A stretch of 64,000 bases of DNA from Plazaster borealis. Taxonomy: Eukaryota > Echinodermata > Asteroidea > Forcipulatida > Labidiasteridae. Of the stretch, positions 48,811 through 61,731 are shown in pieces (position 1 is the stretch's first letter; each line of letters opens with the position of its first letter). The notes beneath the pieces are model-generated. The model worked only from the letters and a program-made list of their open reading frames with translations. It did not search any database and was not told the DNA's origin. The position numbers were made by a program, and so were the translations under genes. The stretch lies in assembly GCA_021014325.1 (NCBI GenBank), contig CM037469.1:17941701-18005700 (forward strand), written 5' to 3'.

Positions 48811-49375
48811 TTAAATGTAGGGGCTTGGAAAGTTGTGGTTGCAAAAAATACTTCTTGAGCCTCTACCCTTTTTGATTAGAAGGTATATATACACAAAATA
48901 CACCCAGTATTTAAAGGTACTGAACACGTTAATGATTGTCAAAGACCAGTGTTCTCACTTGGTGTATCCCAACATATGCATAAAATAACAAGCCTGTGAA
49001 AATTTGGGCTCAATTGGTCATCGAAGTTGCAAGAAAATTATGAAAGAAAAAACACCCTTGTTGTACAAATTTGTGTGCTTTCAGATATAGGAATAAAAAC
49101 TTCTTGCAAGAAGTTTTTATTATTTGAGTGAGAAATTACCTCTTTCTCAAAAACTACGTTACTTCAGAGGGAGTCGTTTCCTACAATGTTTTATACTATC
49201 AACAGCTCTCCGTTGCTTGTTACCAAGTAAGTTTTTATGCTAATATTTGTTTTGAGTCATTACTAAACGTGTACGATACCTTTAATTGTAGGGGCTTGGA
49301 AAGTTGTGGTTGCAAAAAATTACCTCTTGAGCCTCTACCCTTTTTGATTAGAAGGTGTACACAAAATACACTCAA
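48811..49375 (+). repeat. Direct repeat of ~90 bp on both sides of a family A MITE
   Basis: 48811-48907 and 49282-49375 share taggggcttggaaagttg, ggttgcaaaaaa, gagcctctaccctttttgat and cacaaaatacac. The family A copy at 48911-49285 lies between them. Confidence 0.85.
48911..49285 (+). mobile_element. TTAA-type MITE family A, copy 7
   Basis: Ends ttaaaggtactgaacacg and cgtgtacgatacctttaa, near full length, with the central palindrome intact (aaaacttcttgcaagaagtt). Confidence 0.88.
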
Positions 49376-49379
49376 TAGT

Positions 49380-51785
49380 CAACCAACCTACCTGTCGGCC
49401 TAAACGAAATAACTAGTCATTCACCGTCACTGAAAAGTTGTACTTTTCAATGTCAGTTCAATGCACCGTCTAGAACAAGATCATGCATTTGCAAACACGA
49501 CAAATCAGACCACCTTTTAGCACTGTGAGTGGAAAATAATGGACTCCTCGACAACGAAAATTGTTTTTCCCCTATTTTGGGTGGGTGGAGGAACGAAAGA
49601 AAACATTGTGTTGAACATAAAGGTGAAGAATAGTTGTTCACAGACTGGTGAGACAGAATTGCTCTTGGCGATATAGCGTTCGGGGACACTTAAACCCCGA
49701 TGTTCCGAGCGTGTTTCCTTCACTCCAACTGACTCAACTCAACCAGGGAATCGTGACATTTTTGTTACGATCACACCATGAGAATTGAAGGAACGTAATT
49801 CCCTCTGCCTTCCAGTCAAAACCGAATGTACTTAAAAACATCAATAACGTCTTACCAAACTGGCTGGTACCCATCATTAACGTCCGATCAGTAAATTGCA
49901 AGCTGGTACACGTAGAGAAAATGACATTTTGCGGTGCTGTGGGGTACCTCTTTGCTGTGTTTATATGCACATTAAAGTATTGACTTTACAGCATCCTCAG
50001 AGAGGTAAAGGGGGTACACAAACAGAGGCGCCTCTAACGTTTTTAGTGAAAAAAAAGACGAACAAACAAAATCTGAGCAGATGTATAAATGTTTGTCTCT
50101 ACTTCCGCAGACCTTTGGAAACAAAATTCCAACCCACATTCTGCCTCTGCTACGTCAGCATAAATTCACTTACTAAAGTTTGAGTCAATATAGGAATGAA
50201 ACCCTAACAATGAATGACCAATTATACTTACATTATATTTCGGTAAATATTTTGCTCATCCACTCACTTCACATGTTTTTTTTTTTACAGACTGCGCAGG
50301 TCTCGCGTGATTCGAAGGCTGGGTCACGTTAAAATGCGTGACTTTGCAGGGGCAGATCTACGGTCTTTTTTTTTTTTTTTTTTTTTTTTTTTTGGGGGGG
50401 GGGGGGCCAAACTTTGAGGCTTAATTTCCAAGTTGAAAATTGTCAGTAATCATGCTGTTGTTTTAAGGATACGTTGACCACGGCGTGGGGTCGGGGCCCG
50501 CTTTAGGAGAAATGTTTGAGCAGATGCTCTCTGGTGCAATCTTGGAATAATTCAGAAGCGTTTTATTGTTTATCCATTTTAAAATTGTGAATTTGATTTA
50601 TTTGCTTTTAAATTAACTTTATTATCAGTCGGAGGAAATAAAGGGGAACCCGTTGCGCCCGCCCCTTAAATACTAGATAAGCCACTAGTTTGTTTCCTTT
50701 ATAAAGTGACATCGTACATGAGAACCTCGAGATAAAAAAAAAAAATTAAAAAAAACGAAAACGAGAAAAAAATGCGCGTTTTTTCCTCGTCATTCCAATC
50801 TATTCCAATCAATTATGATATAGGGTGTGTCACACACAATGTACAAAAGACTTCGAGAAAAAAAAAAAAACACTATAAGGTTGAAGCATCATCGGTGATA
50901 AATTTTACCCGGTGTCAGTACTTGACGGTTACTGACGGCATTATCCTTGGAGATAGCCGTCCTCGGTAGTTTCCGTTGATAACAAAGAACTCAGTTTACC
51001 GTCAGTTGTCGAGACACATTAGCGATCACGGATGTTTGATGCTAGACACAATGCACAATTGATTTGTAATTGTTGACAACTTGCAAAAAACGAAAGTTAA
51101 TTTTGAGAGGTAATTGAAGAAGAATAATGACTTCTAATGTGGGAGAGGATGAAAGCTTAAACAACACTCCAAAACAGAACTGAATGGCTTTGTATAATAG
51201 GCTTTTGTAATGGTGGTGTTTTTTATTTCATATATAACAACGGCCGAAAATAGCAGACAGGAACGAGCTGCTTTTAAATAAACTCATCCTTAAGACCTTC
51301 ATACCTTGGAAGAGGCAACACCAACCAACCTTGCATTAAAGTGAACTGGGAACGATCGCATTGCAAAGAGAACAATTTGTAATCTACTTAGTCCAGTTCT
51401 AGGTACGGTGGCCCTTAGATGACGTCGACAATTTTGCAAGTTTAATTCGAGTATTATTTATTGAAGATATTTTCGTACAATATTGTGTGATGGTGAGATT
51501 CTTCCTTCGCAACATATGGAAGGAAATACATTTTGCGATTGGTAGGGCGGGGTTGGTTGGCATGACTGCTCCCTTCTGCGTGAAAAGCATCAATGTCATA
51601 ATTATTGTCATTACATTAGCATTAGCGGGAGGGAGATAACAAAATATAGATTTAATTTTGTGAAGATATTTCTGGGAAACATCTTCACATCTTCAACTGA
51701 CCAGGAAACCCTTCGTTTGGTAGGGACGCATTTTAACAGTGTTATGCGTCATGGCAGAACGGTCGAGTGCACCGGACTTATAATT
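49380..51785. other. Non-coding stretch with a long T then G tract
   Basis: 50366-50406 is a run of about 27 T followed by about 13 G. Several A tracts lie at 50735-50775 and 50855-50870. No gene, and no repeat shared with the families above. Confidence 0.45.
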
Positions 51786-51787
51786 AC

Positions 51788-51980
51788 TGGGCCCAATTTC
51801 ATAGAGTTGCTTAAGCACAAAAAGTATATAAGCACAACAAAATTATGCTTACCAGACTAAGGTTACCAGCCAAACTACCATGTCACGTGTACAATTTGTG
51901 ACTGGTATCCTGCTCATTTCTGCTAAGCAGATAATTGTTAAGCAAAATTGTCTGCTTAAGCAACTCTATGAAATTGGACC
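51788..51980. mobile_element. Fold-back MITE family G, copy 5 (well preserved)
   Basis: gggcccaatttcatagagtt, gcttaagcac / gtctgcttaagcaactctat, gaaattggacc. Inner pairs gcttaccagactaaggttac and gactggtatcctgc. The SINE at 51981 follows directly. Confidence 0.85.
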
Positions 51981-52310
51981 GTGGTGGCTAAGTCATCGGG
52001 TTGTGGGTTCGAATCCCGGTAATGTCATTTGTGTCTTTCAGCAAGATGCTTTACTCCAATTGCTTCTCTTCACCCAGGGTATAAATAGGTAGGCCTACTG
52101 CAAGGGTAGAGGTTGATATTGTGTTTGGAAACGGCTTTAGAGCGCCATGGCAGCCAAGGGTTACTCCCCAGAGAGCTGAGAGAAAATACAGGAATGTTAT
52201 TTGCCCAAAAGCGCATTTAGAGTTCATTATGTTAATTGTAAAATGCGCTATATACGAACTAGTTATTATTATTGCTATTACTATTCATTTGACCTGTGTT
52301 ATTTGCTAAC
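51981..52310 (+). mobile_element. tRNA-derived SINE, near full length
   Basis: A-box-like gtggctaagtcatcggg and exact B box ggttcgaatccc, then a ~250-bp body and a tail aaaatgcgctatatacgaac with (tta)n. It is the fullest SINE in the window. The tail gcgctatata links it to the gcgc fragments elsewhere. Confidence 0.75.
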
Positions 52311-52754
52311 AAACTGAAAATTTCACCCATCGATCATCGTCCCCTTTGTGACGTCACATACACCCCACTAGGAACGATATCAACCTCGCTCTCATCCAAT
52401 CAGCCGTTCCGGTCTTCGAGTCAATATATACTATGGATCAACTCTCATCGGTCAGCTAATGGTCGCCTCGTGATGGATCGAAGTCGATTTGACACTGACC
52501 TGCTTTTAGTTTTTCACTGCAGGCGATGGAGCAGGTTTCACCGTGGGTTGCATACGGCCTCATTCATTATAGAGGAGACCTTTCGGTTTACTTAAAAGGT
52601 GTATATACAATGTGCTCGCCCTGGACTGTATAATAACCCTTGATTTGTACTGTACATTTGTAGTATATTAATATATGTTAACTTTGCATCGGGTATAAAG
52701 AATATCATTTGTTTTGAACTCTTACACCGATGTGTATTAAACACTGTATACTCA

Positions 52755-52880
52755 GTATTTTCCCGAGCTCTGTAAAAAAAAAATCCACAGGCAAATCACT
52801 CGGTGGAATTCAAACACACGACCTTGGCATTGCTAGAGCAGATGTCTTCCACTAGACCACCGAGCTAGCCCGGTGGCTGG
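52755..52880 (-). mobile_element. tRNA-derived SINE fragment, minus strand
   Basis: On the minus strand cggtggtctagtggaagaca (A-box region) and gtgtttgaattccaccg (B-box region) are spaced as in a tRNA, followed by an A-rich/T-rich break near 52770. Confidence 0.65.
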
Positions 52881-53194
52881 AGGCAGGAAAAGTACACTGT
52901 AAGTAGAGTATGGTATTAAACCGTAAGTGTATATGAATCTGCAACATAAGCAGAGCAATGAAACTTGGCCAATTTTGTTTTCTTGCAAAAGGAGTGCCCC
53001 AGTTTCTTGAGAGAGTATTATGAGAACTCCCAAGGCAGCCTCTAATGCACCAATACAAAGTGTACACAACCTCTAATAGCATATAAGCCTTCCATTATAT
53101 TAATTGTATGTTAATTGATAAGTGGAGCACTCAGTCCTTGCCTCATCCAAGCAAAACATAATTCTCAGATAGATTCGTTGAATCCCTTCATCCA

Positions 53195-53559
53195 TTAAAG
53201 GAGCATTACAGAATTGGTTTTTGCTAACAAAACAGTGTAAGCACTCTATATAATCCACCATATACATAAACTGACAAACCTGTAGAAGTTTGAGATCGAT
53301 CGGCCATCTGGGTCACGAGAAAATAGTGAAAAACCGATTACACATTTGCATGTGTTATACAATGTATGAATAAAACGCTCATGAGCGATAAACTCCAATC
53401 GGAAATTAGTTTTATTTATTTCTCATCAAATATGGCATTTCAGACAGAAATATTTCTAGGGATGTTTTCTACTATCATCATCATTAGACCGTGTAAGTTT
53501 TATGTAAATCTGTGATGTTAAAGAAAATTTTAATTACCAGTTCTGTAACGTTCCTTTAA
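53195..53559. mobile_element. TTAA-type MITE family D
   Basis: ttaaaggagcattacagaat start and accagttctgtaacgttcct, ttaa end, 365 bp. The centre contains cgctcatgagcg. The internal block gtagaagtttgagatcgat, cggccatctgggtcacgaga matches families A and E. Confidence 0.8.
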
Positions 53560-54394
53560 GCGTTGCAATCTCAATGTATTTTCAACCTTTGTTTTTCTTC
53601 TTTAGGACCGATTCTAGCATCGTGTTCATAATAGTGTTGTACCATTTTGTCAGTTGTGTATTGATGTAAACTGCTGGCACTTTAGATGTGTCAAATAAAT
53701 GCATTCCACTTGTCATATTTTTTGACGGAGAGTGTGAAATCTCCGACGAGCTGAAGTAAATTCCTCTCTAACGAGACTTATCTTTCAAAGCTGTTTTTTT
53801 CCTTCAAAAACCACTCGAATATTTAACACCCAACAAATCATGCGCACACTGCCTATTATACAATAAGCACATCAGTAGGCCTAAGTGCCCAAACCACATA
53901 ATGGTGGAAAAAACGATGAGGTAAAAGGCTTTAAAATGTCTAGGTTTCCTCGTCCAATTTCAACAAAAACTAATTTAATTTAACACTCGTCACATTCATT
54001 TTCGTTTGGAAATGAATGGCCCTTCGCATCAGCATTCAACAATCAAAAGGAGAGCCGATAATTCAATTTCAACAATTTAGCATTCACTGGTCAAAGATCA
54101 TTCAAACTCATTAAGTCGCAAAGATCATTCAATTTCGTAAAAGCTAATTGCAAGAGGTCGGTCAACCATTTAATGTTATCAATTGTAAATAGGTGTAGCA
54201 GAATGGTGAGGATAAATTAAATAGAATGACTGAAACGAACCTGAAAGAGAAGAACGGAATCATGTGTGCACGAAAATAAACACAATAGAACCAAACCCTG
54301 GTTTGAATGAACTAGGGAAAATGCGTAAATTTGATTGCGTTTAAATGAAATTTAATTTTGCTAAAAGACCGGGAAAACCTAGTGTTTAGACCGT

Positions 54395-55008
54395 GTTATT
54401 ATTATTGGTTTATTATAATCATTCAAAACATACATTTTCCATCGCGGCCAAAGGCCGAATTAGGGAAAACCATAACAATTTACAGAAGGAAAGATTAAAA
54501 AGATTTAGTTACAATAAAAAATTACAAAAAAGCACAAACGTTATTAAAAACAAACTGGAGGACAAAAATTAATGAATGTAGGTCCTTCAGACAGAAACCG
54601 AACAGCAAAATTGTTTTACTTAGAAAGAAAACCAAATCATTTATTTAAAAGGCTGATTAGTGACGGAACTGGACTGTTCTTAAATCTAGAGGTTCTGCAT
54701 TTGAGAGTGCTCAATTTTGAGGGATTTCTGAGTTTATATTTAGATAACCTTTTTTCAGGGAGAAGTCTTTGAAGTTTTGAGTTTTGGAGAGAGTTTGCAA
54801 AACTAAGGCATTGATGGTTGCGTCTACCCTCAAGAGTTTCAAGTTTACAGTCCTGTAATGCGTCAGAGTAACTGGAGTAATCTGATCCCCGGGCTATGCA
54901 ACACGCCCTCTTCTGGATGCGCTCTATGGAGTTGCTTTGCTCTTTCGTGATTGTATTAGTCCAGACAGGGGTTGCATACTCCAAAATTATACTGAAATAT
55001 ACTCGTCC
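54395..55008 (-). pseudogene. 5'-truncated non-LTR retrotransposon (CR1/L2/jockey-like reverse transcriptase C-terminus)
   Basis: A minus-strand frame (54637-55008) begins within FSIILEYATPVW and continues IERIQKRACCIARG, YSDALQDCKLETLEGRR and CRTSRFKNS to a stop. This is the thumb and C-terminal tail typical of non-LTR reverse transcriptases. A stop lies just upstream at about 55024-55026. The catalytic YxDD region is absent: the copy is 5'-truncated, as is usual for LINEs. About 240 bp of 3' UTR follows, with a ggccaaaggccg hairpin and (att)n at the end. Dead copy. Confidence 0.8.
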
Positions 55009-55282
55009 AGTCCATCCCATCAATCAATGCCATTTTATTCCAGCTCTGCGCACAAGACACTGCCCACGGTTTACATGACACTAAATATACCCAAGTATTG
55101 CTCCATGAACCTACCCTCATCTAAACTACAAATTACCCAACAGTGCATTTCCACGAACAGAACACTCTACAGTTTTCTCAATCCTCTCGGGTGGGACGTT
55201 CATTGTCCGATCAATAAAAATGCAAAAAGAAGAAAAATTCCTCGGACCGAGTGTACATCAGCTTCGTTGTCAGAATAAATAA

Positions 55283-55450
55283 GGCGTGATGAGCAAGAGG
55301 CTAGGTATCCGGCTCAGCCAGGGAAGGTTCGGGGTCAAACCCCTCTTCAATAATTTCCCAGGGAAGTCAGATGCCGAGGGATGACTTGTGCTTTAACTCT
55401 GATTGAAATTGTATTTTGGGCAGAGCTGTACACTTTCCCCCCTAGAGAAA
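55283..55450 (+). mobile_element. tRNA-derived SINE
   Basis: A box tgagcaagagg and B-box-like ggggtcaaacccc at tRNA spacing, followed by a body (tttcccagggaagtcagatg). It is diverged from the other SINE heads, so probably a separate family. Confidence 0.6.
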
Positions 55451-55454
55451 TTCC

Positions 55455-57375
55455 TCTATATTTTTGGATTAATGTAAGAGGTTTTCATCAAAAGACTTGA
55501 TTATTCCTGAAATGCCGGTTTCGAAATCAGAAATGTGTTCACTGAGTGAGGGAACCACCGCAGCCTAATAAAACCTAAAGGGACCACGGTGGAATGTTTT
55601 TGTATACAATGTGAATTTCACTTTCTCAGACAGTTCATTTGGGCTTGGATCCACATGGGCCAACCGCTTTCACTGGGTGAGTTTTCTTCGATTAATAAGA
55701 CAGGCAGGAAGCATGATTGACTCGACAATATTTACACACGGAATATAAATTATAATTCAAACAAAGAATATCGTAACATTGACAATATTCCTCATCGTCT
55801 TCTCTTTACAGTTGCCTGAATTTACTTTTAATGGAGACAACAAAGAATTACACGTGGCTTAAACAATGGGTATCTCCAAAAGCCAATGGCTGCTTTCCAC
55901 GATGGCCCTTAACTAATAATAACTCTTGAAATATTAGACAGTTGTAAGAAATTTCAGCAATGTCGAAACCAACCACCAGGACCTGACGACCTAAAGAAGG
56001 GTGGGGGTTTTTCAAACAGGGAAAAAGTCAAAAAAGAAAAGGAAAATGTGACACCAAAAAGAGCGTTTAGTGCATTGTAAAAGAGGAGGGGGGTCTTTAA
56101 AATATAACAGTAAAACAAAAAATTGTAAAATAATTTTACATGAGCTTCCATCATCCCAAAGACCACCCTAAAAGTGTATGGTCTCCAATCGGTGACCCTC
56201 CTTTGTTCAACTCTTTGTCCTGACAAATGTGGACCCCATTGTTGTCCATTGTGATAGCAATTGTGAACCTTGTCTCTGTTGTAAGTCCTTGGTTTGAGTG
56301 TCACTCGTACACACACCGGTCTTGAAAAATTCATCCTTGTGGAGCATTCGTTTGTTCTTTCCTTTGTCCCTGTACTTAACAGTTTCCCATAGACTTTGTA
56401 CACAAATTTCTTTGTGGAGTCTTTAAAATTTCCCTATGGAGACCTTTTATTTTCCCTTTTTGTTTTGTCCTCGGTCTTCATAAGGTACCGAAAGCGAGAG
56501 CACACACTCGCGATATGTACTTCCCATTCAAATGTGTGTGCCGTGTGGGGTACCCCACATACATGTACATCAAGAGTAAAGCCTAATAATGAACACACCC
56601 ACAAATAATCATCACGAGGGGTTGTCATGTGAACATGTAAGCTCAAATACACATCATGTATGAATATGATTAAAAACACAGAGCATCAAGGCTTGACTAT
56701 AAAACACCAAAACGAACCAATAATTTCAGGGCAGTAAGGACCTTGGAGATATCCACTATATTGAGGTCCAAAACACGTCGTGTATGGAATAGATCGGCCC
56801 TCGGCTGATGTGATCAGAGGATCGATTCAGTGAAGAACCTCGGATGGATTGGACATGACGTAGTCTTCCTACGAGTCTGTAAAGTGACTAGACTCCAATT
56901 TATTCAGGGTTGACAATTAAGTTTCCTTTAATGTACGGCTCGAGCTCAGCCTATTATATACCCCTCCAGTAGATTGGAACACGTGTCTCTGCCAGTACCG
57001 TCGAAAGAGAGGTGTGTGTGTGTGGGGGGGGGGGTGGGGGAGATGGCTGCCCGATTTCCCCTGGGTTTGTCAAGATAGATTCAACGTCACTTGATTGGCA
57101 AATTACAAGCGCAGGAAGGTAACGATGAACAATGGGCTTTGAGTCTGAGAGAGTCGACTTGCTGTGAATGAAGAGCCGAACTATGTTTTACATTTTCCCC
57201 CATCATTCTCTGAGGATGAACATTATTCTCCGCGAGGCAGGCACACACATATAATTGAACTTAAGACGTTTGAATTTCAAATAATGGCTTAAACCAACAA
57301 TGTTTTTACGGGTGCACAGCACTGTTGTAGATTGTATGCAATCAGTTGATAGTTTCTATTATCTATCGTGATGTA
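55455..57375. other. Non-coding stretch, nothing recognised
   Basis: It contains a (tg)n/(g)n low-complexity stretch at 57010-57040 and a frame at 55954-56403 (minus) with no recognisable domain, which I treat as chance. Confidence 0.4.
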
Positions 57376-57380
57376 ACGCA

Positions 57381-57770
57381 TTAAAGGGATTGTATACGTT
57401 TGGTAATTGGAACCCACTGTTTGTTTCAATCATATATAGTTGTAGATATATACCATAAAACTAACCTGTGAAAATTTCATTTCAAAAAGGTGGTAGCGTT
57501 TTGGAGATATTGCCGAAAATCTGGAGCGGTTATGTCCACGCAGCAAGAATAATCCGTAATGAAATACACAATCTGAGAAACGTTACTATCAGTAACGCTT
57601 CTCAGATTCAAATTTTGGAGGATAACAAGTGATATCTTTTTCTATAACCGCAGTACTTTGAAAGTTTCTCAAAATGCATTATATACTATCCAAAGCTGCT
57701 GTACTTCTTACCAAGTAAGTTTGTATTGCCATTTTTTCAGAGTCATTGCCAAACGTATACAGACCCTTCA
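57381..57770 (+). mobile_element. TTAA-type MITE family B, copy 3
   Basis: ttaaagggattgtatacgtt start, centre aacgttactatcagtaacgc (inverted gagaaacgtta / taacgcttctc), end aaacgtatacagaccctt. The family A copy at 57768 follows with no spacer. Confidence 0.87.
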
Positions 57771-58102
57771 AAGGCACTGAACACGTTTGGTAATTGTCAA
57801 AGACTCACTTGGTGTATCCCAACATATGCATAAAATAACAAGCCTGTGAAAATTTGGGCTCAATTGGTCATTGAAGTTGCAAGAAAATTATTAAATTTGT
57901 GTGCTTTCAGATAGGAATAAAAACTTGCAAGAAGTTTTTTATTACTTAGTGAGAAATTGCCTCTTTCTCAAAAACTACGTTACTTCAGAGGGAGTCGTTT
58001 CCTACAATGTTTTATACTATCAACAGCTCTCCGTTGCTTGTTACCAAGTAAGTTTTTATGCTTATATTTGAGTAATTACCAAACGTGTATCAGTGCCTTT
58101 AA
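57768..58102 (+). mobile_element. TTAA-type MITE family A, copy 8
   Basis: The left flank is TTCA rather than TTAA, at the fusion with family B. The right end is cagtgcctttaa. Short internal deletions remove the aaaaaacacccttgttg block and shorten the palindrome. Confidence 0.87.
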
Positions 58103-58299
58103 ACACCAAGATTGTGCTGAAACGAACACAGCACATTGGACACAAAATGAAAATTGTTATATATTCAAGTCCTTGACCTCCACTTTCCAGCCTCAAGACT
58201 AAAAAAATTAAAAAGATCAAGTTTATATATTCGATACTCCAAGGAGGTGAGATAGTTTCAGGAATGCTTAGGGCCCGTTGAACAGTGAACTAGAAGTTT

Positions 58300-58365
58300 A
58301 AAGCGCTTTGAGAGGCTTGGCTTTAAAGGGCGCATAACAGAGCTACACTTTATTATTATTATTGC
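58300..58365 (-). mobile_element. SINE-like tail fragment
   Basis: aaagcgctttgagaggcttg, taaagggcgcataacagagc and (tta)n. It resembles the gcgc/ATT tail of the SINE at 51981. Confidence 0.45.
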
Positions 58366-58496
58366 CAATTCTTCATCTAATGATGTTTAAACTACAAAAC
58401 AACTGTTAATCTGTCTCTTTTAGGGTAATTTTATAATGTTTAGTATAGACTATAGCAAGATAAACTATTTCAACAATTTCAGAGTCGATATTATTT

Positions 58497-58862
58497 TAGA
58501 GGGACACATTTGCCTTCGGATTGGGCACTTTGGGCATAAAAGGCGTTTGTTATGAAACTGATAATGGTTGGATGTTAAGTAGAATTTATTATAATGATTC
58601 ACACAAATATCCCTCACAATTATGTGCTTTTCCTTTCCGTGAACTAACACGGTCCATAATTTTGTGGGGAGTCAACAATTTGGTTCTACAAAATGGTGGA
58701 CCGTATTACTTCATAAAGTAAAAGGAAAACCACACAATTTCGAGGGATATTATGTGTGAATCATTATCTTCTACCTTTAAAATATCTTTCCAGCAACCAT
58801 ATTATTTTATGACAAACGCGTTTATGATCAAAGAGCGCAATTCGAAGGCAACGTGTCTGAAG
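58497..58862. mobile_element. TTAA-type MITE family F, near full length
   Basis: The ends gagggacacatttgccttcg, gattgggc and the inverted match gcgcaattcgaaggcaacgt, gtctga extend about 45 bp imperfectly. The inner arms gtgaatcattat / ataatgattcac and ggttttccttt / aaaggaaaacc are inverted. The centre has ggtggaccgta / acggtcc arms. Confidence 0.8.
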
Positions 58863-59175
58863 GCGAGACTGAAATTTTGATTTCTACTTGCACTTGCGAT
58901 CTGTCTATAAACAGTTCGACCGCCTGTTGACTTCTACTGCGTCATCCAATTAAATATTGAAATTTTTCTCAATCCAACCTACGCTGTATACTTTCTATTG
59001 AACCATTTCACGGATAAATAAACGCTTGAAGAAATTAATGGTTGTCCTTGATGGACAATTTCTGATGAGATTATTGTAATGGCGGCCTCGGCTTAATGCA
59101 TCGATGCTGCTATACTCTGCGATCCAATCTGAGATATAATATTCGATATAGTAAATATAATGTATAAATATACCA

Positions 59176-59573
59176 TTAAAGGAAAGGTATACGTTTGGTA
59201 ATAGCTCTTAAAATTAATGACAATAAAAACTTACTTGTTTAGAAGTGAAGCAGCTTTCGATATAGTACAAAGCATTTAGAGAATCATTCAACTTCGAAGT
59301 GATGTGGTTATGGAAAAAGATATCAGTTTTTATCCCCCAAAATTTGAATCTGAGAAACGTTACTGTCAGATACGTTTCTCAAATTGCGTATTCCAATTAC
59401 GGATTATTATTCCTGCGTGGAAATAACCGCTCCAGATTTTCGGCAATATCTCAAAAACGTTACCACCTTTTGAAATGAAATTTTCACAGGTTAGTTTTAT
59501 TGTGTATATCTATATTTGACTAGGATTAAAACAATCGAACGGTTCCAAAAACCAAAAGTATACGTCCCTTTAA
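59176..59573 (-). mobile_element. TTAA-type MITE family B, copy 4
   Basis: TTAA at both ends (ttaaaggaaaggtatacg, tatacgtccctttaa), with central palindrome gagaaacgttactgtcagat, acgtttctc. 398 bp. Confidence 0.87.
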
Positions 59574-60698
59574 CTGTTAAACAGAATTAAGCGGCTTGAT
59601 ACCGAGGCTACACCAAGGCGTAATAACTATAGCCTTCTTCCAAGCGACTTGGGAGATGATTTTCATTTAAAAAGATGAACGGTTGGTATTTCAAAGATAA
59701 CACGACCAAATACGTTGATTTAAGTAATTTGGAAATCACTTTTATTACCAGTTTTAATTTATTTGTTTATGTAGTGTTTATTCATAACTATGTGTGCATT
59801 TAATAATTTTTTATTTATTCTTAGGGCTGGGGGTTATAGATAGTCTTCGTGTTTGCGTGTTTGTAATTACTTTCATAATTATTTTGATATTTTTAGTCAA
59901 TTTAATTTGGTTTTAATAATGTTCTGCGTGTTTAGTTTTAACATGTCATTGTTCGTTTTATTTCGCCTGCCTCTGTAACGCAATGCCAATGCAAGTACAG
60001 AAATGTATACGAAATGTACACACAATCTAAAAAGCGTTCACATTGCCGATGTTACCACGATGTAAACTCATATTGTCATGGGTTTGTTTTCACATGGAAT
60101 CTCCCTGGGTTCAAAATGCTCCCTCTTTCATTTTCCTTGGACGAACATGATTCACATTGCAAAACCTCAACAGTACAATACCATGCCCCTTGTGGCGCTA
60201 TGTACTTCTACGGCTTTGTAAGACTATTAATTATTCATGGGGGAAAAAACAAGAACAACATTGAATAAATTACAGTGCTGGAACCCGATGTCATCCAAGG
60301 TCGGCTCAATTTACCCACCATGGTGAAGAAATTATGGCAGGGCTTAGTGCAGATATTGGAGCTCACGGCCCCTAGAAAATACTTGTTTCCTAGGTAAGCT
60401 GCAGTGTAACGACACTATGGGCCTTATAGCGTCTCATATATTTTACAAAATGTCTGCAAACTTACAACCCTATATATATAACCACATAATACACTGTAGG
60501 CCTACTTGGTTTTCACTTTAGCGTTCGTTTAGCTTTGTTGTCCAAACCAACGACACGCGTACGCGAGAAAGAAAAATGAATATTTGTATGGCAGGTAAGT
60601 GATGGGATTGTGCCTTTCATGACACAAGTAGAATTTTGCACACAGTCAGAATATTATGTTTAACACGAAAAAGATATTTGACTATACAGATTTGTTCT

Positions 60699-60810
60699 TT
60701 AAAGGTATTGAACACTTTTGATGACAGCTCAAAATCAGTGTCCACATTTTTGCGTGATTCAACATTATGCATGAACAAACAAACCTGTGAAAGTTTGAGC
60801 TTTGCAAAAT
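60699..60810 (+). mobile_element. TTAA-type MITE family E, truncated copy 2
   Basis: ttaaaggtattgaacact, agctcaaaatcagtgtccac and cctgtgaaagtttgagct match 27743. It breaks off after about 110 bp. Confidence 0.7.
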
Positions 60811-61126
60811 GTACCAGTAATGAGCAAATTATACAGATAATGCCCAAGAAATACTGACAAAATGGGGACCATCTAGAAGCATGAACAAAAAGAAAGCTGA
60901 GACGAGCTGAGGCACGACTGCAATTTGGGATAAATATTTGATTCCCGTTTGAAGTCGCGGTAGCCGTTCTTGTTTCGTCTGTGGGTTTTGAAAATACGAT
61001 GTAATTACGAGGAAGAGAAGAAGGATGAAAGAGGGAGATGAAGCGGCTAAGGAAAAGGGTCACTTCTATTGTTTACTCCTCTGTTAGTTCACCTCTTCAC
61101 CATCTCATTCTGTATTCATTGTTTGC

Positions 61127-61513
61127 TTAAATGCATCGTACACGTTTGGTAACTCTGATAATTAATGGCAATAAAAAACTTACTTGGTAAGAAGTACAGC
61201 AGCTTTGGATAGTATAATGCATTTTGAGAAACTTTTCACTTCGAAGTACTGCGGTTATGGAAAAAGACATCACTTTTTATCCCACAAAATTTGAATCTGA
61301 GAAGCGGTACTGACAGTAACAGACTGTGTGTTCCAATTGCAGATTTTTCTTCCTGCGTGGACATAACCGCTCCATGTTTTCGGCAATATCTCAAAAACGC
61401 TACCACCTTTTGAAATGAAATTTCACGGGTTAGTTTTATGGTATATATCTACAACTATATAGGATTGAAACAAACAGTGGGCTCTAATTACCAAACACAT
61501 ACAATCCCTTTAA
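61127..61513 (-). mobile_element. TTAA-type MITE family B, copy 5
   Basis: TTAA at both ends (ttaaatgcatcgtacacg, cacatacaatccctttaa), with internal ccataaccgcag / cataaccgctcc landmarks. Central palindrome weakened (agcggtactgacagtaac). Confidence 0.85.
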
Positions 61514-61731
61514 CCCCACAGACGAATCGTCCCTGAAACAAGGTATAATGGCTGTCGAATCTTCAAACGGGAATCAAATATTTATCCCAAATTACAAGCG
61601 TGCCGCTCCTCTCACTAACACTATTAGCAACGACGGCGAGATAAACCGCTCTGCAAATAATCTCTGCAAATTGCATGAACATTTGGCGCATAACAAATCT
61701 TGATAAGTTATGGCAGTATTCAACTTGGTTA

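Noticed and set aside
50366..50406. Long T tract followed by G tract as a retroposon tail
   Set aside because: No element body or target duplication was found. It is treated as low-complexity and possibly misassembled in length.
51981..52025. Possible tRNA gene (exact B box ggttcgaatccc)
   Set aside because: No acceptor stem or full cloverleaf, and a SINE body and tail follow. The same applies to 12085, 52800 and 55283.
54572..54772. Plus-strand frame rich in Leu
   Set aside because: It is antisense to the LINE reverse transcriptase tail on the minus strand.
55954..56403. 149-aa minus frame
   Set aside because: Low-complexity Phe/Leu-rich end, no recognisable domain, no promoter or splice support.
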